DNA of 64,000 nt from Begonia masoniana (taxonomy: Eukaryota > Streptophyta > Magnoliopsida > Cucurbitales > Begoniaceae), in NCBI GenBank assembly GCA_022432975.1, contig CM039508.1, positions 13,672,954-13,736,953 on the forward strand, read 5' to 3'. Of the stretch, positions 22,901-37,584 are shown in pieces. Every line of letters begins with the position of its first letter. Within the stretch, counting starts at the first letter, position 1. The notes under the pieces are model-generated. The model was not told the origin of the DNA. It made no database searches and saw nothing but the letters and a program-made list of their open reading frames with translations. A program made the translations under genes and the position numbers.

Positions 22901-25900
22901 TATACGTTCAGCTCTTTTGGAGCAATCGATTGAAGTAAAGTTCTATACTTCATCAAACGCATTACTAAGTCTTAATTACTCGTCCATGAAGGTATTGGGT
23001 ACTCAATACACGTCAATCTCATCACTTCAAGTAAAAACTTGAATGTGAAATGCATGACTTAGGTTCTAACCACAAGTCATGTAACACTCAACTTCATTTG
23101 CTTGATACGTTCAGCTCTTTTGGAGCAAATCGATTGAAGTAAAGTTTTTATACTTATCAAACGCATTACTAAGTCTGAATTACTCGTCCATGAAGGTTAT
23201 TGGGTACCAATACACGTCGTCTTCATTTCAAGTTAAAACTGAATGTGAAATGGAATAACTTAGGTCTAACACAAGTCATGAACAATCAACCTCATTGCTT
23301 GATACGTTCAGCTCTTTTGGAGCAAATCGATTGAAGTAAAGTTTCTTATACTTCATCAAACGCATTACTAAGTCTGAATTACTCGTCCATGAAGGTTATA
23401 GGTCCTCAATACACGTCGTTCTCATCACTTCAAGTAAAAACCTGAATGTGAAATGGATAACTTAGGTTCAACCAAAGTTCATGTAACACTCAACCTCATT
23501 GCTTGATATGTTCAGCTCTTTTGGAGCAAATCGATTGAAGTAAAGTTTCTATACTTCATCAAACGCATTACTAAGTCTTAATTACTCGTCCATGAAGGTT
23601 ATAGGTCCTCAATACACGTCGTTCTTGTCACTTCAAGTAAAAACTTGAATGTGAAATGGATAACTTAGGTTCTAACCACAAGTCATGTAACACTCAACCT
23701 CATTTGCTTGATACGTTCAGCTCTTTTGGAGCAAATCGATTGAAGTAAAGTTCTTATACTCATCAAACGCATTACTAAGTCTTAATTATTCGTCCATGAA
23801 GGTTATTGGGTCCTCAATACACGTCGTTCTAATCACTTCAAGTAAAAACCTTGAATGTGAAATGGAATAACTTAGGTTCTAACCACAAGTCATGTAACAC
23901 TCAACCTCATTTGCTTGATAAGTTCAGCTCTTTTGGAGCAAATCGATTGAAGTAAAGTTTCTTATACTTCACTCAAACGCATTACTAAGTCTGAATTAGG
24001 CATCCATGAAGGTTATTGGGTCCTCAATACCCGTTCGTTCCGTCACTCAAGTAAAAACCTTGAATGTGAAATGGATAACTTAGGTTCTAACCACAAGTCA
24101 TGTACACTCAACTTCATTTGCTTGGTTACGTTCAGCTCTTTTGGAGCAAATCGCTTGAAGTAAAGTTTCTTATACTTCATCAAACGCATTACTAAGTTTT
24201 AATTACTCATCCGTGAAGGTTATTGGGTCCTCAATACACGTCGTTCCCGTCACTTCAAGTAAAACCTTGAATGTGAATGGATAAACTTAGGTTCTAACCA
24301 TGAGTCATGTACACTAAACCTCATTTGCTTGATACGTTCAGCTCTTTTGGACAAATCGATTGACGTAAAGTTTCTTATACTTCATCAACGCATTACTAGT
24401 CTTAATTACTCGTCCATGAAGGTTATTAGGTACTCAATACACGGCGTTCTCGACACTTCAAGTAAAACCTTGAATGTGAAATGGATAACTTAGGTTCTAA
24501 CCACAAGTCATGTAACACTCAACCTTCTTTTGCTTGATAGTTCAGCTCTTTTGGAGCAAATCGATTTGAAGTAAAGTTTCTTATACTTCATCAAACGCCT
24601 TACTAAGTCTTAATTACCTCGTCCATGAAGGTTATTGGGTCCTCAATACACGTCCGTTCTAATCACTTCAAGAAAAACCTTGAATGTGAAATGGATAACT
24701 TAGTTCTAACCCACAAGTCATGAACACTCAACCTCATTTGCTTGATACGTTCAGCTCTTTGGAGCAAATCGATTGAAGTAAAGTTTCTTATACTTCATGC
24801 AAACGCATTACTAAGTCTTATTATTCCGTCCTGAAGGTATTGGGTACTCAATACACGTCAAGTCTCACCTTCAAGTTAAAAATCTTGAATGTGAAAGGAT
24901 AACTAGGTTCTAACCACAAGTCATGTAACACTCAACTTCATTTGATGTACGTTCAGCTCTTTTGGAGCAAACGATTGAAGTAAAGTTTTCTTATACTTCA
25001 TCAAACGCATTACTAAGTTTTAATTACTCATCCGTGAAGGTTATTGGGTCCTCAATACACGTCGTTCCCGTCACTTCAAGTAAAAACCTTGAATGTGAAA
25101 TGGATAACTTAGGTTCTAACCATGAGTCATGTAACACTCAACCTCATTTGCTTGATACGTTCAGCTCTTTTGGAGCAAATCGATTGAAGTAAGTTTCTTA
25201 TACTTCATCAAAAGCATTACTAAGTCTGAATTACTCGTCCATGAAGGTTATTAGGTACTCAATACACGTCGTTCTCGACACTTCAAGTAAAAACCTGAAT
25301 GTGAAATGGATAACTTAGGTTCTAACACAAGTCATGTAACACTCAACCTCATTTGCTTGATACGTTCAGCTCTTTTGGAGCAAATCGTTTGTAGTAAAGT
25401 TTCTTATACTTCATCAAACGCATTACTAAGTCTTAATTACTCGTCCATGAAAGTTATTGGGTCCTCAATACACGTCGTTCTAATCACTTCAAGTAAAAAC
25501 CTTGAATGTGAAATGGATAACTTAGGTTCTAACCACAAGTCATGTAACACTCAACCTCATTGCTTGATACTTTCAGCTCTTTTGGAGCAAATCGATTGAA
25601 GTAAAGTTTCTTATACTTCATCAAACGCATTACTAAGTCTTAATTACTCGTCCATGAAGGTTATTGGGTACTCAATACACGTCAGTCTCATCACATTCAA
25701 GTTAAAACTTGAATGTGAAATGATAACTTAGGTTCTAACCACAAGTCATGTAACACTCAACCTTCATTTGCTTGATACGTTCAGCTCTTTTGGAGCAAAT
25801 CGATTGAAGTAAAGTTTCTATACTTTATCAAACGCATTACTAAGTCTGAATTACTCGTCCATGAAAGTTATTGGGTACTCAATACACGTCGTTCTTGTCA

Positions 25901-28900
25901 CTTCAAGTTAAAACCTTGAATGTGAAATGGATAACTTAGGTTCTAACCACAAGTCATGTAACACTCAACTTCATTTGCTTGGTACGTTCAGCTCTTTTGG
26001 AGCAAATCGATTGAAGTAAAGTTTCTTATACTTCATCAAACGCATTACTAAGTTTTAATTACTCATCCGTGAAGGTTATTGGGTCCTCAATACACGTCGT
26101 TCCCGTCACTTCAAGTAAAACCTTGAATGTGTAATGGATAACTTAGGTTCTAACCACAAGTCATGTAACACTCAACCTCATTTGCTTGATACGTTCAGCT
26201 CTTTTGGAGCAAATCGATTGAAGTAAAGTTTCTTATACTTCATCAAACGCATTACTAAGTCTTAATTACTCGTCCATGAAGGTTATGGGTCCTCAATACA
26301 CGTCAGTTCTCCTCACTCAAGTAAAACCTTGAATGTGAAATGGATAACTTAGGTTCTAACCACATGAGTCATGTAACACTCAACCTCATTTGCTTGATAC
26401 GTTCAGCTCTTTTGGAGCAAATCAATTGAAGTAAAGTTTCTTATACTTTATCAAACGCATTACTAAGTCTGAATTACTCGTCCATGAAGGTTATTGGGTA
26501 CTCAATACACGTCGTTCTTGTCATTTCAAGTAAAACCTTGAATGTGAAATGGCATAACTTAGGTTCTAACCACAAGTCATGTAACACTCAACCTCATTTG
26601 CTTGATACGTTCAGCTCTTTTGGAGCAAATCGGTTGAAGTAAAGTTTCTTATACTTCATCAAACGCATTACTAAGTCATAATTATTCGTCCATGAAGGTT
26701 ATTAAGTCCTCAATACACGTCGTTCTCATCACTTCAAGTAAAATCCTTGAATGTGAAATGGATAACTTAGGTTCTAACCACAAGTCATGTAACACTCAAC
26801 CTCATTTGCTTGATATGTTCAGCTCTTTTGGAGCAAATCGATTGAAGTAAAGTTTCTTATACTTCATCAAACGCATTACTAAGTCTTAATTACTCGTCCA
26901 TGAAGGTTATTAGGTCCTCAATACACGTCGTTCTCATCACTTCAAGTAAAAACCTTGAATGTGAAATGGATAAATTAGGTTCTAACCACAAGTCATGTAA
27001 CACTCAACCTCATTTGCTTGATACGTTCAGCTCTTTTGGAGCAAATCGATTGAAGTAAAGTTTCTTATACTTATCAACGCATTACTAAGTCTTAATACTC
27101 GTCCATGAAGGTATTGGGTACTCAATACACGTCGTTCTCTTACACTTCAAGTTAAAACATTGAATGTGAAATGATAACTTAGGTTCTAACCACAAGTCAT
27201 GTAACACTCAACCACATTTGCTTGATACGTTCAGCTCTTTTGGAGCAAATCGATTGAAGTAAAGTTTCTTATACTTCATCAAACGCATTACTAAGTCTTA
27301 ATTACTCGTCCGTGAAGGTTATTGGGTACTCAATTCACGTCGTTCTCGACACTTCAAGTAAAAACCTTGAATGTGAAATGGATAACTTAGGTTCTAACCA
27401 CAAGTCATGTAACACTCAACTTCATTTGCTTGATACGTTCAGCTCATTAGGAGCAAATCGATTGAAGTAAAGTTTCTTATACTTCATCAAACACATTACT
27501 AAGTTTTAATTACTCTTCCGTGAAGATTATTGGGTACTCAATACACGTCGTTCCCATCACTTCAAGTAAAAACTTTGAATGTGTAATGGATAACTTAGGT
27601 TCTAACCACAAGTCATGTAACACTCAACCTCATTTGCTTGATACGTTCAGCTCTTTTGGAGCAAATCGATTGAAGTAAAGTTTCTTATACTTCGTCAAAC
27701 GCATTACTAAGTCTTAATTATTCGTCCATGAAGGTTATTGGGTACTAAATACACGTCAATCTCATCACTTCAAGTTAAAATCTTGAATGTGAAATGGATG
27801 ACTTAGGTTCTAACCACAAGTCATGTAACACTCAACTTCATTTGATTGATACGTTCAACCTCTTTTGGAGCAAATCAATTGAAGTAAAGTTTCTTATACT
27901 TATCAAACGCATTACTAAGTCTGAATTACTCGTCCATGAAAGTTATTGGGTACTCAATACACGTCGTTCTTGTCACTTCAAGTTAAAACCTTGAATGTGA
28001 AATGGATAACTTAGGTTCTAACCACAAGTCATGTAACACTCAACTTCATTTGCTTGGTACGTTCAGCTCTTTATGAGCAAATCGATTGAAGTAAAGTTTC
28101 TTATACTTCATCAAACGCATTACTAAGTCTTAATTACTCGTCCGTGAAGGTTATTGGGTACTCAATACACGTCGTTCTCATCACTTCAAGTAAAACCTTG
28201 AATGTGAAATGGATAACTTAGGTTCTAACCACAAGTCATGTAACACTCAACTCATTTGCTTGATACGTTCAGCTCTTTTGGAGCAAATCGATTGAAGTAA
28301 AGTTTCTTATACTTCATCAAACGCATTACTAAGTCTTAATTACTCGTCCATGAAGGTTATTGGGTACTCAATACACGTCGTTCTCATCACTTCAAGTTAA
28401 AACCTTGAATGTGAAATGGATAACTTAGGTTCTAACCACAGTCATGTAACACTCAACCTCATTTGCTTGATACGTTCAGCTCTTTTGGAGCAAATCGATT
28501 GAAGTAAAGTTTCTTATACTTCATCAAACGCATTACTAAGTCTTAATTACTCGTCCATGAAGGTTATTGGGTACTCAATACACGTCGTTCTCGATCACTT
28601 CAAGTAAAACCTTGAATGTGAAATGGATAACTTAGGTTCTAACCACAAGTCATGTAACACTCAACCTTCATTTGCTTGATACGTTCAGCTCTTTTGGAGC
28701 AAATCGATTGAAGTAAAGTTTCTTATACTTCATCAAACGCATTACTAAGTCTTAATTACTCGTCCATGAAGGTTATTGGGTCCTCAATACACGTCGTTCT
28801 CATCACTTCAAGTAAAACCTTGAATGTGAAATGGATAACTTAGGTTCTAACCACAAGTCATGTAACACTCAACCTCATTTGCTTGATACGTTCAGCTCTT

Positions 28901-31900
28901 TTGGAGCAAATCGATTGAAGTAAAGTTTCTTATACTTCATCAAACGCATTACTAAGTCTTAATTACTCGTCCATGAAGGTTATTGGGTACTCAATACACG
29001 TCGTTCTCGATCACTTCAAGTAAAACCTTGAATGTGAAATGGATAACTTAGGTTCTAACCACAAGTCATGTAACACTCAACCTCATTTGCTTGATACGTT
29101 CAGCTCTTTGGAGCAAATCGATTGAAGTAAAGTTTCTTATACTTCATCAAACGCATTACTAAGTCTTAATTACTCGTCCATGAAGTTATTGGGTCCTCAA
29201 TACACGTCGTTCTCATCACTTCAAGTAAAACCTTGAATGTGAAATGGATAACTTAGGTTCTAACCACAAGTCATGTAACACTCAACCTCATTTGCTTGAT
29301 ACGTTCAGCTCTTTTGGAGCAAATCGATTGAAGTAAAGTTTCTTATACTTCATCAAACGCATTACTAAGTCTTAATTACTCGTCCATGAAGGTTATTGGG
29401 TCCTCAATACACGTCGTTCTCATCACTTCAAGTAAAACCTTGAATGTGAAATGGATAACTTAGGTTCTAACCACAAGTCATGTAACACTCAACTCATTTG
29501 CTTGATACGTTCAGCTCTTTTGGAGCAAATCGATTGAAGTAAAGTTTCTTATACTTCATCAAACGCATTACTAAGTCTTAATTACTCGTCCATGAAGGTT
29601 ATTGGTCCTCAATACACGTCGTTCTCTCACTTCAAGTAAAACCTTGAATGTGAAATGGATAACTTAGGTTCTAACCACAAGTCATGTAACACTCAACCTT
29701 CATTTGCTTGATACGTTCAGCTCTTTTGGAGCAAATCGATTGAAGTAAAGTTTCTTATACTTCATCAAACGCATTACTAAGTCTTAATTACTCGTCCATG
29801 AAGGTTATTGGGTACTCAATACACGTCGTTCTTGTCACTTCAAGTAAAACCTTGAATGTGAAATGGATAACTTAGGTTCTAACCACAAGTCATGTAACAC
29901 TCAACTTCATTTGCTTGGTACGTTCAGCTCTTTTGGAGCAAATCGATTGAAGTAAAGTTTCTTATACTTCATCAAACGCATTACTAAGTTTTAATTACTC
30001 GTCCGTGAAGGTTATTGGGTCCTCAATACACGTCGTTCCCGTCACTTCAAGTAAAAACCTTGAATGTGAAATGGATAACTTAGGTTTCTAACCACAAGTC
30101 ATGTAACACTCAACTCATTTGCTTGATACGTTCAGCTCTTTTGGAGCAAATCGATTGAAGTAAAGTTTCTTATACTTCATCAAACGCATTACTAAGTCTT
30201 AATTACTCGTCCATGAAGGTTATTGGGTCCTCAATACACGTCGTTCTCATCACTTCAAGTAAAACCTTGAATGTGAAATGGATAACTTAGGTTCTAACCA
30301 CAAGTCATGTAACACTCAACCTCATTTGCTTGATACGTTCAGCTCTTTTGGAGCAAATCGATTGAAGTAAAGTTTCTTATACTTCATCAAACGCATTACT
30401 AAGTCTTAATTACTCGTCCATGAAGGTTATTGGGTACTCAATACACGTCGTTCTCGTCACTTCAAGTAAAACCTTGAATGTGAAATGGATAACTTAGGTT
30501 CTAACCACAAGTCATGTAACACTCAACCTTCATTTGCTTGTACGTTCAGCTCTTTTGGAGCAAATCGATTGAAGTAAAGTTTCTATACTTCATCAAACGC
30601 ATTACTAAGTTTTAATTACTCATCCATGAAGGTTATTGGGTCCTCAAACACGTCGTTCCAGTCACTTCAAGTTAAAACCTTGAATGTGAAATGGATAACT
30701 TAGGTTCTAACCACAAGTCATGTAACACTCAACTCATTTGCTTGATACGTTCAGCTCTTTTGGAGCAAATCGATTGAAGTAAAGTTTCTTATACTTCATC
30801 AAACGCATTACTAAGTCTTAATTACTCAGTCCATGAAGGTTATTAGGGTCCTCAATACACGTCGTTCTCGTCACTTCAAGTAAAACCTTGAATGTGAAAT
30901 GGATAACTTAGGTTCTAACCACAAGTCATGTAACACTCAACTTCATTTGCTTGGATACGTTCAGCTCTTTTTGGAGCAAATCGATTGAAGTAAAGTTTCT
31001 ATACTTCATCAAACGCATTACTAAGTCTTAATTACTCGTCATGAAGTTATTGGGTCCTCAATACACGTCGTTCTCGTCACTTCAAGTAAAAACCTTGAAT
31101 GTGAAAGGGATAACTTAGGTTCTAACCACAAGTCATGTAATACTCAACCTCATTTGCTTGATACGTTCAGTTCTTTTGGAGCAAATCGATTGAAGTAAAG
31201 TTTCTTATACTTCATCAAACGCATTAACTAAGTCTTAATTACTCGTCATGAAGGTTATTGGGTCCTCAATACACGTCGTTCTCATCACTTCAAGTAAAAA
31301 CCTTGAATGTGAAATGGATAACTTAGGTTCTAACCACAAGTCATGTAACACTCAACTTCATTTGCTTGGTACGTTCAGCTCTTTTGGAGCAAATCGATTG
31401 AAGTAAAGTTTCTTATACTTCATCAAACGCATTACTAAGTCTTAATTACTCGTCCATGAAGGTTATTGGGTCCTCAATACACGTCGTTCTCATCACTTCA
31501 AGTTAAAAACCTTGAATGTGAAATGGATAACTTAGGTTCTAACCACAAGTCATGTAACACTCAACCTCATTTGCTTGATACGTTCAGCTCTTTTGGAGCA
31601 AATCGATTGAAGTAAAGTTTCTTATACTTCATCAAACGCATTACTAAGTCTTAATTACTCGTCCATGAAGGTTATTGGGTACTCAATACACGTCGTTCTC
31701 ATCACTTCAAGTAAAACTTGAATGTGAAATGGATAACTTAGGTTCTAACCACAAGTCATGTAACACTCAACCTCATTTGCTTGATACGTTCAGCTCTTTT
31801 GGAGCAAATCGATTGAAGTAAAGTTTCTTATACTTCATCAAACGCATTACTAAGTCTTAATTACTCGTCCATGAAGGTTATTGGGTCCTCAATACACGTC

Positions 31901-34900
31901 GTTCTCGTCACTTCAAGTTAAAACCTTGAATGTGAAATGGATAACTTAGGTTCTAACCACAAGTCATGTAACACTCAACTCATTTGCTTGATACGTTCAG
32001 CTCTTTTGGAGCAAATCGATTGAAGTAAAGTTTCTTATACTTCATCAAACGCATTACTAAGTCTTAATTACTCGTCCATGAAGGTTATTGGGTCCTCAAT
32101 ACACGTCGTTCTCATCACTTCAAGTAAAAACCTTGAATGTGAAATGGATAACTTAGGTTCTAACCACAAGTCATGTAACACTCAACCTCATTTGCTTGAT
32201 ACGTTCAGCTCTTTTGGAGCAAATCGATTTGAAGTAAAGTTTCTTATACTTCATCAAACGCATTACTAAGTCTTAATTACTCGTCCATGAAGGTTATTGG
32301 GTACTCAATACACGTCGTTCTCGATCACTTCAAGTAAAAAACCTTGAATGTGAAATGGATAACTTAGGTTCTAACCACAAGTCATGTAACACTCAACCTT
32401 CATTTGCTTGATACGTTCAGCTCTTTTGGAGCAAATCGATTGATAGTAAAGTTTCTTATACTTCATCAAACGCATTACTAAGTCTTAATTATTCGTCCAT
32501 GAAGGTTATTAAGTCCTCAATACACGTCGTTCTCATCACTTCAAGTAAAACCTTGAATGTGAAATGGATAACTTATGGTTCTAACCACAAGTCATGTAAC
32601 ACTCAACCTCATTTGCTTGATACGTTCAGCTCTTTTGGAGCAAATCGATGAAGTAAAGTTTCTTATACTTCATCAAACGCATTACTAAGTCTTAATTACT
32701 CGTCCATGAAGGTTATGGGTCCTCAATACACGTCGTTCTCATCACTTCAAGTAAAAACCTTGAATGTGAAATGGATAACTTAGGTTCTAACCACAAGTCA
32801 TGTAACACTCAACCTCATTTGCTTGAAGCGTTCAGCTCATTTGGAGCAAATCAATTGAAGTAAAGTTTCTTATACTTCATCAAACGCATTACTAAGTCTT
32901 AATTACTCGTCCATGAAGGTTATTGGGTCCTCAATACACGTCGTTCTCATCACTTCAAGTAAAAACCTTGAATGTGAAATGGATAACTTAGGTTCTAACC
33001 ACAAGTCATGTAACACTCAACCTCATTTGCTGATACGTTCAGCTCTTTTGGAGCAATCGATTGAAGTAAAGTTTCTTATACTTCATCAAACGCATTACTA
33101 AGTCTTAATTACTCGTCCATGAAGGTTATTAAGTCCTCAATACACGTCGTTCTCATCACTTCAAGTTAAAACCTTGAATGTGAAATGGATAACTTAGGTT
33201 CTAACCACAAGTCATGTAACACTCAACCTCATTTGCTTGATACGTTCAGCTCTTTTGGAGCAAATCGATTGAAGTAAAGTTTCTTATACTTCATCAAACG
33301 CATTACTAAGTCTTAATTACTCGTCCATGAAGGTTATTGGGTACTCAATACACGTCGTTCTCGTCACTTCAAGTTAAAACCTTGAATGTGAAATGCATAA
33401 CTTAGGTTCTAACCACAAGTCATGTAACACTCAACCTCATTTGCTTGATACGTTCAGCTCTTTTGGAGCAAATCGATTGAAGTAAAGTTTCTTATACTTC
33501 ATCAAACGCATTACTAAGTCTTATTACTCGTCCATGAAGGTTATTGGTACTCAATACACGTCGTTCTCGTCACTTCAAGTAAAACCTTGAATGTGAAATG
33601 GATAACTTAGGTTCTAACCACAAGTCATGTAACACTCAACCTCATTTGCTTGATACGTTCAGCTCTTTTGAGAGCAAATCGATTGAAGTAAAGTTTCTTA
33701 TACTCATCAAACGCATTACTAAGTCTTAATTACTCGTCCATGAAGGTTATTGGTACTCAATACACGTCGTTCTCGATCACTTCAAGTAAAACCTTGAATG
33801 TGAAATGGATAACTTAGGTTCTAACCACAAGTCATGTAACACTCAACCTCATTTGCTTGATACGTTCAGCTCTTTTGGAGCAAATCGATTGAAGTAAAGT
33901 TTCTTATACTTCATCAACGCATTACTAAGTCTTAATTACTCGTCCATGAAGGTTATTGGGTACTCAATACACGTCGTTCTCGATCACTTCAAGTAAAAAC
34001 CTTGAATGTGAAATGGATAACTTAGGTTCTAACCACAAGTCATGTAACACTCAACCTCATTTGCTTGATACGTTCAGCTCTTTTGGAAGCAAATCGATTG
34101 AAGTAAAGTTTCTTATACTTCATCAAACGCATTACTAAGTCTTAATTACTCGTCCATGAAGGTTATTGGGTACTCAATACACGTCGTTCTCGATCACTTC
34201 AAGTAAAACCTTGAATGTGAAATGGATAACTTAGGTTCTAACCACAAGTCATGTAACACTCAACCTCATTTGCTTGATACGTTCAGCTCTTTTGGAGCAA
34301 ATCGATTGAAGTAAAGTTTCTTATACTTCATCAAACGCATTACTAAGTCTTAATTACTCGTCCATGAAGGTTATTGGGTCCTCAATACACGTCGTTCTCG
34401 ATCACTTCAAGTAAAAACCTTGAATGTGAAATGGATAACTTAGGTTCTAACCACAAGTCATGTAACACTCAACTTCATTTGCTTGGTACGTTCAGCTCTT
34501 TTGGAGCAAATCGATTGAAGTAAAGTTTCTTATACTTCATCAAACGCATTACTAAGTTTTAATTACTCATCCGTGAAGGTTATTGGGTCCTCAATACACG
34601 TCGTTCTCGATCACTTCAAGTAAAAACCTTGAATGTGAAATGGATAACTTAGGTTCTAACCACAAGTCATGTAACACTCAACCTCATTTGCTTGATACGT
34701 TCAGCTCTTTTGGAAGCAAATCGATTGAAGTAAAGTTTCTTATACTTCATCAAAGCATTACTAAGTCTTAATTACTCGTCCATGAAGGTTATTGGGTACT
34801 CAATACACGTCGTTCTCATCACTTCAAGTAAAACCTTGAATGTGAAATGGATAACTTAGGTTCTAACCATGAGTCATGTAACACTCAACCTCATTTGCTT

Positions 34901-35910
34901 GATACGTTCAGCTCTTTTGGAACAAATCGATTGAAGTAAAGTTTCTTATACTTCATCAAACGCATTACTAAGTCTTAATTACTCGTCCATGAAGGTTATT
35001 AGGTACTCAATACACGTCGTTCTCATCACTTCAAGTTAAAAACCTTGAATGTGAAATGGATAACTTAGGTTCTAACCACAAGTCATGTAACACTCAACCT
35101 CATTTGCTTGATACGTTCAGCTCTTTTGGAAGCAAATCGATTGATGTAAAGTTTCTTATACTTCATCAAACGCATTACTAAGTCTTAATTACTCGTCCAT
35201 GAAGGTTATAGGTCCTCAATACACGTCGTTCTATCACTTCAAGTTAAAACCTTGAATGTGAAATGGCATAACTTAGGTTCTAACCACAAGTCATGTAACA
35301 CTCAACCTCATTTGCTTGATACGTTCAGCTCTTTTGGAGCAAATCGATTGAAGTAAAGTTTCTTATACTTCATCAAACGCATTACTAAGTCTTAATTACT
35401 CGTCCATGAAGGGTTAGGGTACTCATACACGTCGTTCTCATCACTTCAAGTTAAAACCTGAATGTGAAATGGATAACTTAGGTTCTAACACAAGTCATGT
35501 ACACTCAACCTCATTTGCTTGATACGTTCAGCTCTTTTGGAGCACAATCGATTGAAGTAAAGTTTCTTATACTCATCAACGCATTACTAAGTCTTAATTA
35601 CTCGTCCATGAAGATTATTGGGTCCTAATACACGTCGTTTCTCATCACATTCAAGTTAAAACCTTGAATGTGAAATGCATATAACTTAGGTTCTAACCAC
35701 AAGTCATGTAACACTCAACCTCATTTGCTTGATACGTTCAGCTCTTTTGGAGCAAATCGATTGAAGTAAAGTTTCTTATACTTCATCAAACGCATTACTA
35801 AGTCTAATTACTCGTCCATGAGGTTATGGGTACTCAATACACGTCGTTCTCGTCACTTCAAGTTAAAACCTGCAATGTGAAATGGATAACTTAGGTTCTA
35901 ACACAATTCA
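19925..35910 (+). repeat. 208-bp satellite array S3b, plus polarity (~77 monomers)
   Basis: The longest uninterrupted array. Monomers near the left are of the GTTCCCATC or GTTCCCGTC subtype; from about 20950 GTTCTC variants (TCGACAC, TCATCAC, TCGATCAC) dominate, and GGTACTCAAT alternates with GGTCCTCAAT. Monomers from about 28100 to 35000 are very alike, often differing only in the length of an A-run (GTAAAACC or GTAAAAACC), while 22000-24950 and 35400-35900 are full of one-base indels. No genes; open frames such as those at 25306 and 32078 are repeat by-products. Confidence 0.97.
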
Positions 35911-36875
35911 TGATGCGAACCTCGGATCGAAAGGACCGGGACCGGACAACAACGGGAATAATGAAAGGAACGCCCTTTGGATTCAAGAACAAAGTAAGGA
36001 AAAAATAAGACCCCAATCGAAGAATTGATGGAACCCTAGTTATCAAAACAGGAGCTGACCGAGCCAAATGTTGGCTGAACCAAAGCTATCAAAACAGGAG
36101 CTTGACCCAGACCAAACTCGTTGATAAGAACCAAAGTATCAAGCGCGATTCTGTTCAAGCGGACTTGGATAGCAAGAGTGTCTTCGCAAAGAACCAAAGA
36201 GAAATCCTCTCAAAAAAACTCTCAATTTTTAATTCAAACTTGTTCTCATAAATCAAAAGAGTGTTTGCCATTAAATAGGCTTAAACATGAAAATTAAATT
36301 AAATAATTAAAAAAAAACGAAAATAAAACTAAATAAATAATAAAAATCGTGGGATAATGATCCTTTGCATGATAAGATATCAATCTCACGTTTTTAAACT
36401 ACGTGAATATATTTGAGTCGATTCGGTCGATAAAATCTCTTATCCGTGATTGTTTGGATTTGCTATGTGCTTCCTCATGTGACTATTGAATTATTCGCAC
36501 GTGCAGGTGCATGACACATGTAAATCTCATGCATCTGTGGCCCCCGGTTCAAAGATATTCCAATAATTTGGGCTTCTTGATCTTGTCATTGGGCCCACCG
36601 TATCTTCAATGGGATCATTGGATTGGGCTTTGGTGGGTCTCAAATGAATCACATCATAAACCAAGATATGTGGATCTTTATCTCTTTCCAAAACCCACGT
36701 GAATCTTTATATCTTTGTAGTTTGTGTGGATCTTTACCCTTCTCTCTCCAATCATTGTATTTGTGGACCCAATTCCGTGCTTATGGGTCTTCTTTTGCAA
36801 ATTTCGTGGGGCACACTTCAAGCTACAAATATATGTATTTTTATAGCCTTTTGCTTTTGTTGTGATGACTCTTTC
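35911..36875 (-). mobile_element. LTR, family B copy 2, truncated on the right
   Basis: Starts TGATGCGAACC after CACAATTCA and aligns with the solo LTR at 37585, with many one-base indels. The right end is lost: it stops in GATGACTCTTTCTGGGT, where the LTR TTGGGT run meets satellite ATTGGGTACTC, so the break used a shared TGGGT. About 110 bp of the LTR start on the minus strand is missing, so no right-hand target duplication is left. Confidence 0.88.
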
Positions 36876-37584
36876 TGGGTACTCAATACACGTCATTCTC
36901 GTCACTTCAAGTTAAAACCTTGAATGTGAAATGGATAACTTAGGTTTTAACCACAAGTCATGTGACACTCAACCTCATTTGCTTGATACGTTCAGCTCTT
37001 TTGGAACAATTCGATTGAAGTAAAGTTTCTTATACTTCATCAAACGCATTACTAAGTCTGAAATACTCGTCCATGAAGGTTATTGGGTACTCAATACACG
37101 TCGTTCTCATCAAATCAAGTAAAAACCTTGAATGTTAAATGGATAACTTAGGTTCTAACCACATGTCTTGTAACACTCAATCTCATTTGCTTGATACGTT
37201 CAGCTCTTTTAGAGCAAATCGATTGAAGTAAAGTTTCTTATACTTCATCAAACGCATTACTAAGTCTTAATTACTCATCCATGAAGATTATTGGGTCCTC
37301 AATACACGTCGTTCTCGACACTTCAAGTAAAAACCTTGAATGTGAAATGGATAACTTAGATTCTAATCACATGTCATGTAACTCTCAACCTAATTTGCTT
37401 GATACGTTCAGCTCTTTTGGAGCAAATCGATTGAAGTAAAGTTTCTTATATTTCATCAAACGCATTACTGAGTCTGAATTACTCGTCCATCAAGGTTATT
37501 GGGTACTCAATACACGTCGTTCTCGTCACTTCAAGTTAAAACCTTGAATGTGAAATGGATAACTTAGGTTCTAACCACAAGTCA
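36876..37584 (+). repeat. 208-bp satellite between two family B LTRs (~3.4 monomers)
   Basis: Plus-polarity monomers with GGTACTCAAT and private changes such as ACATGTCTTG and CTCTTTTAGAGC. The array ends in AGTCA, the target duplication of the next LTR. Confidence 0.95.

Noticed and set aside
25306..25599. Open frames of 60-97 codons recurring through the satellite, with shared peptides such as KNLECEMDNLGSN
   Set aside because: They follow the monomer, shift frame each 208 bp (not a multiple of three), and end at any indel. They are by-products of the repeat, not genes.
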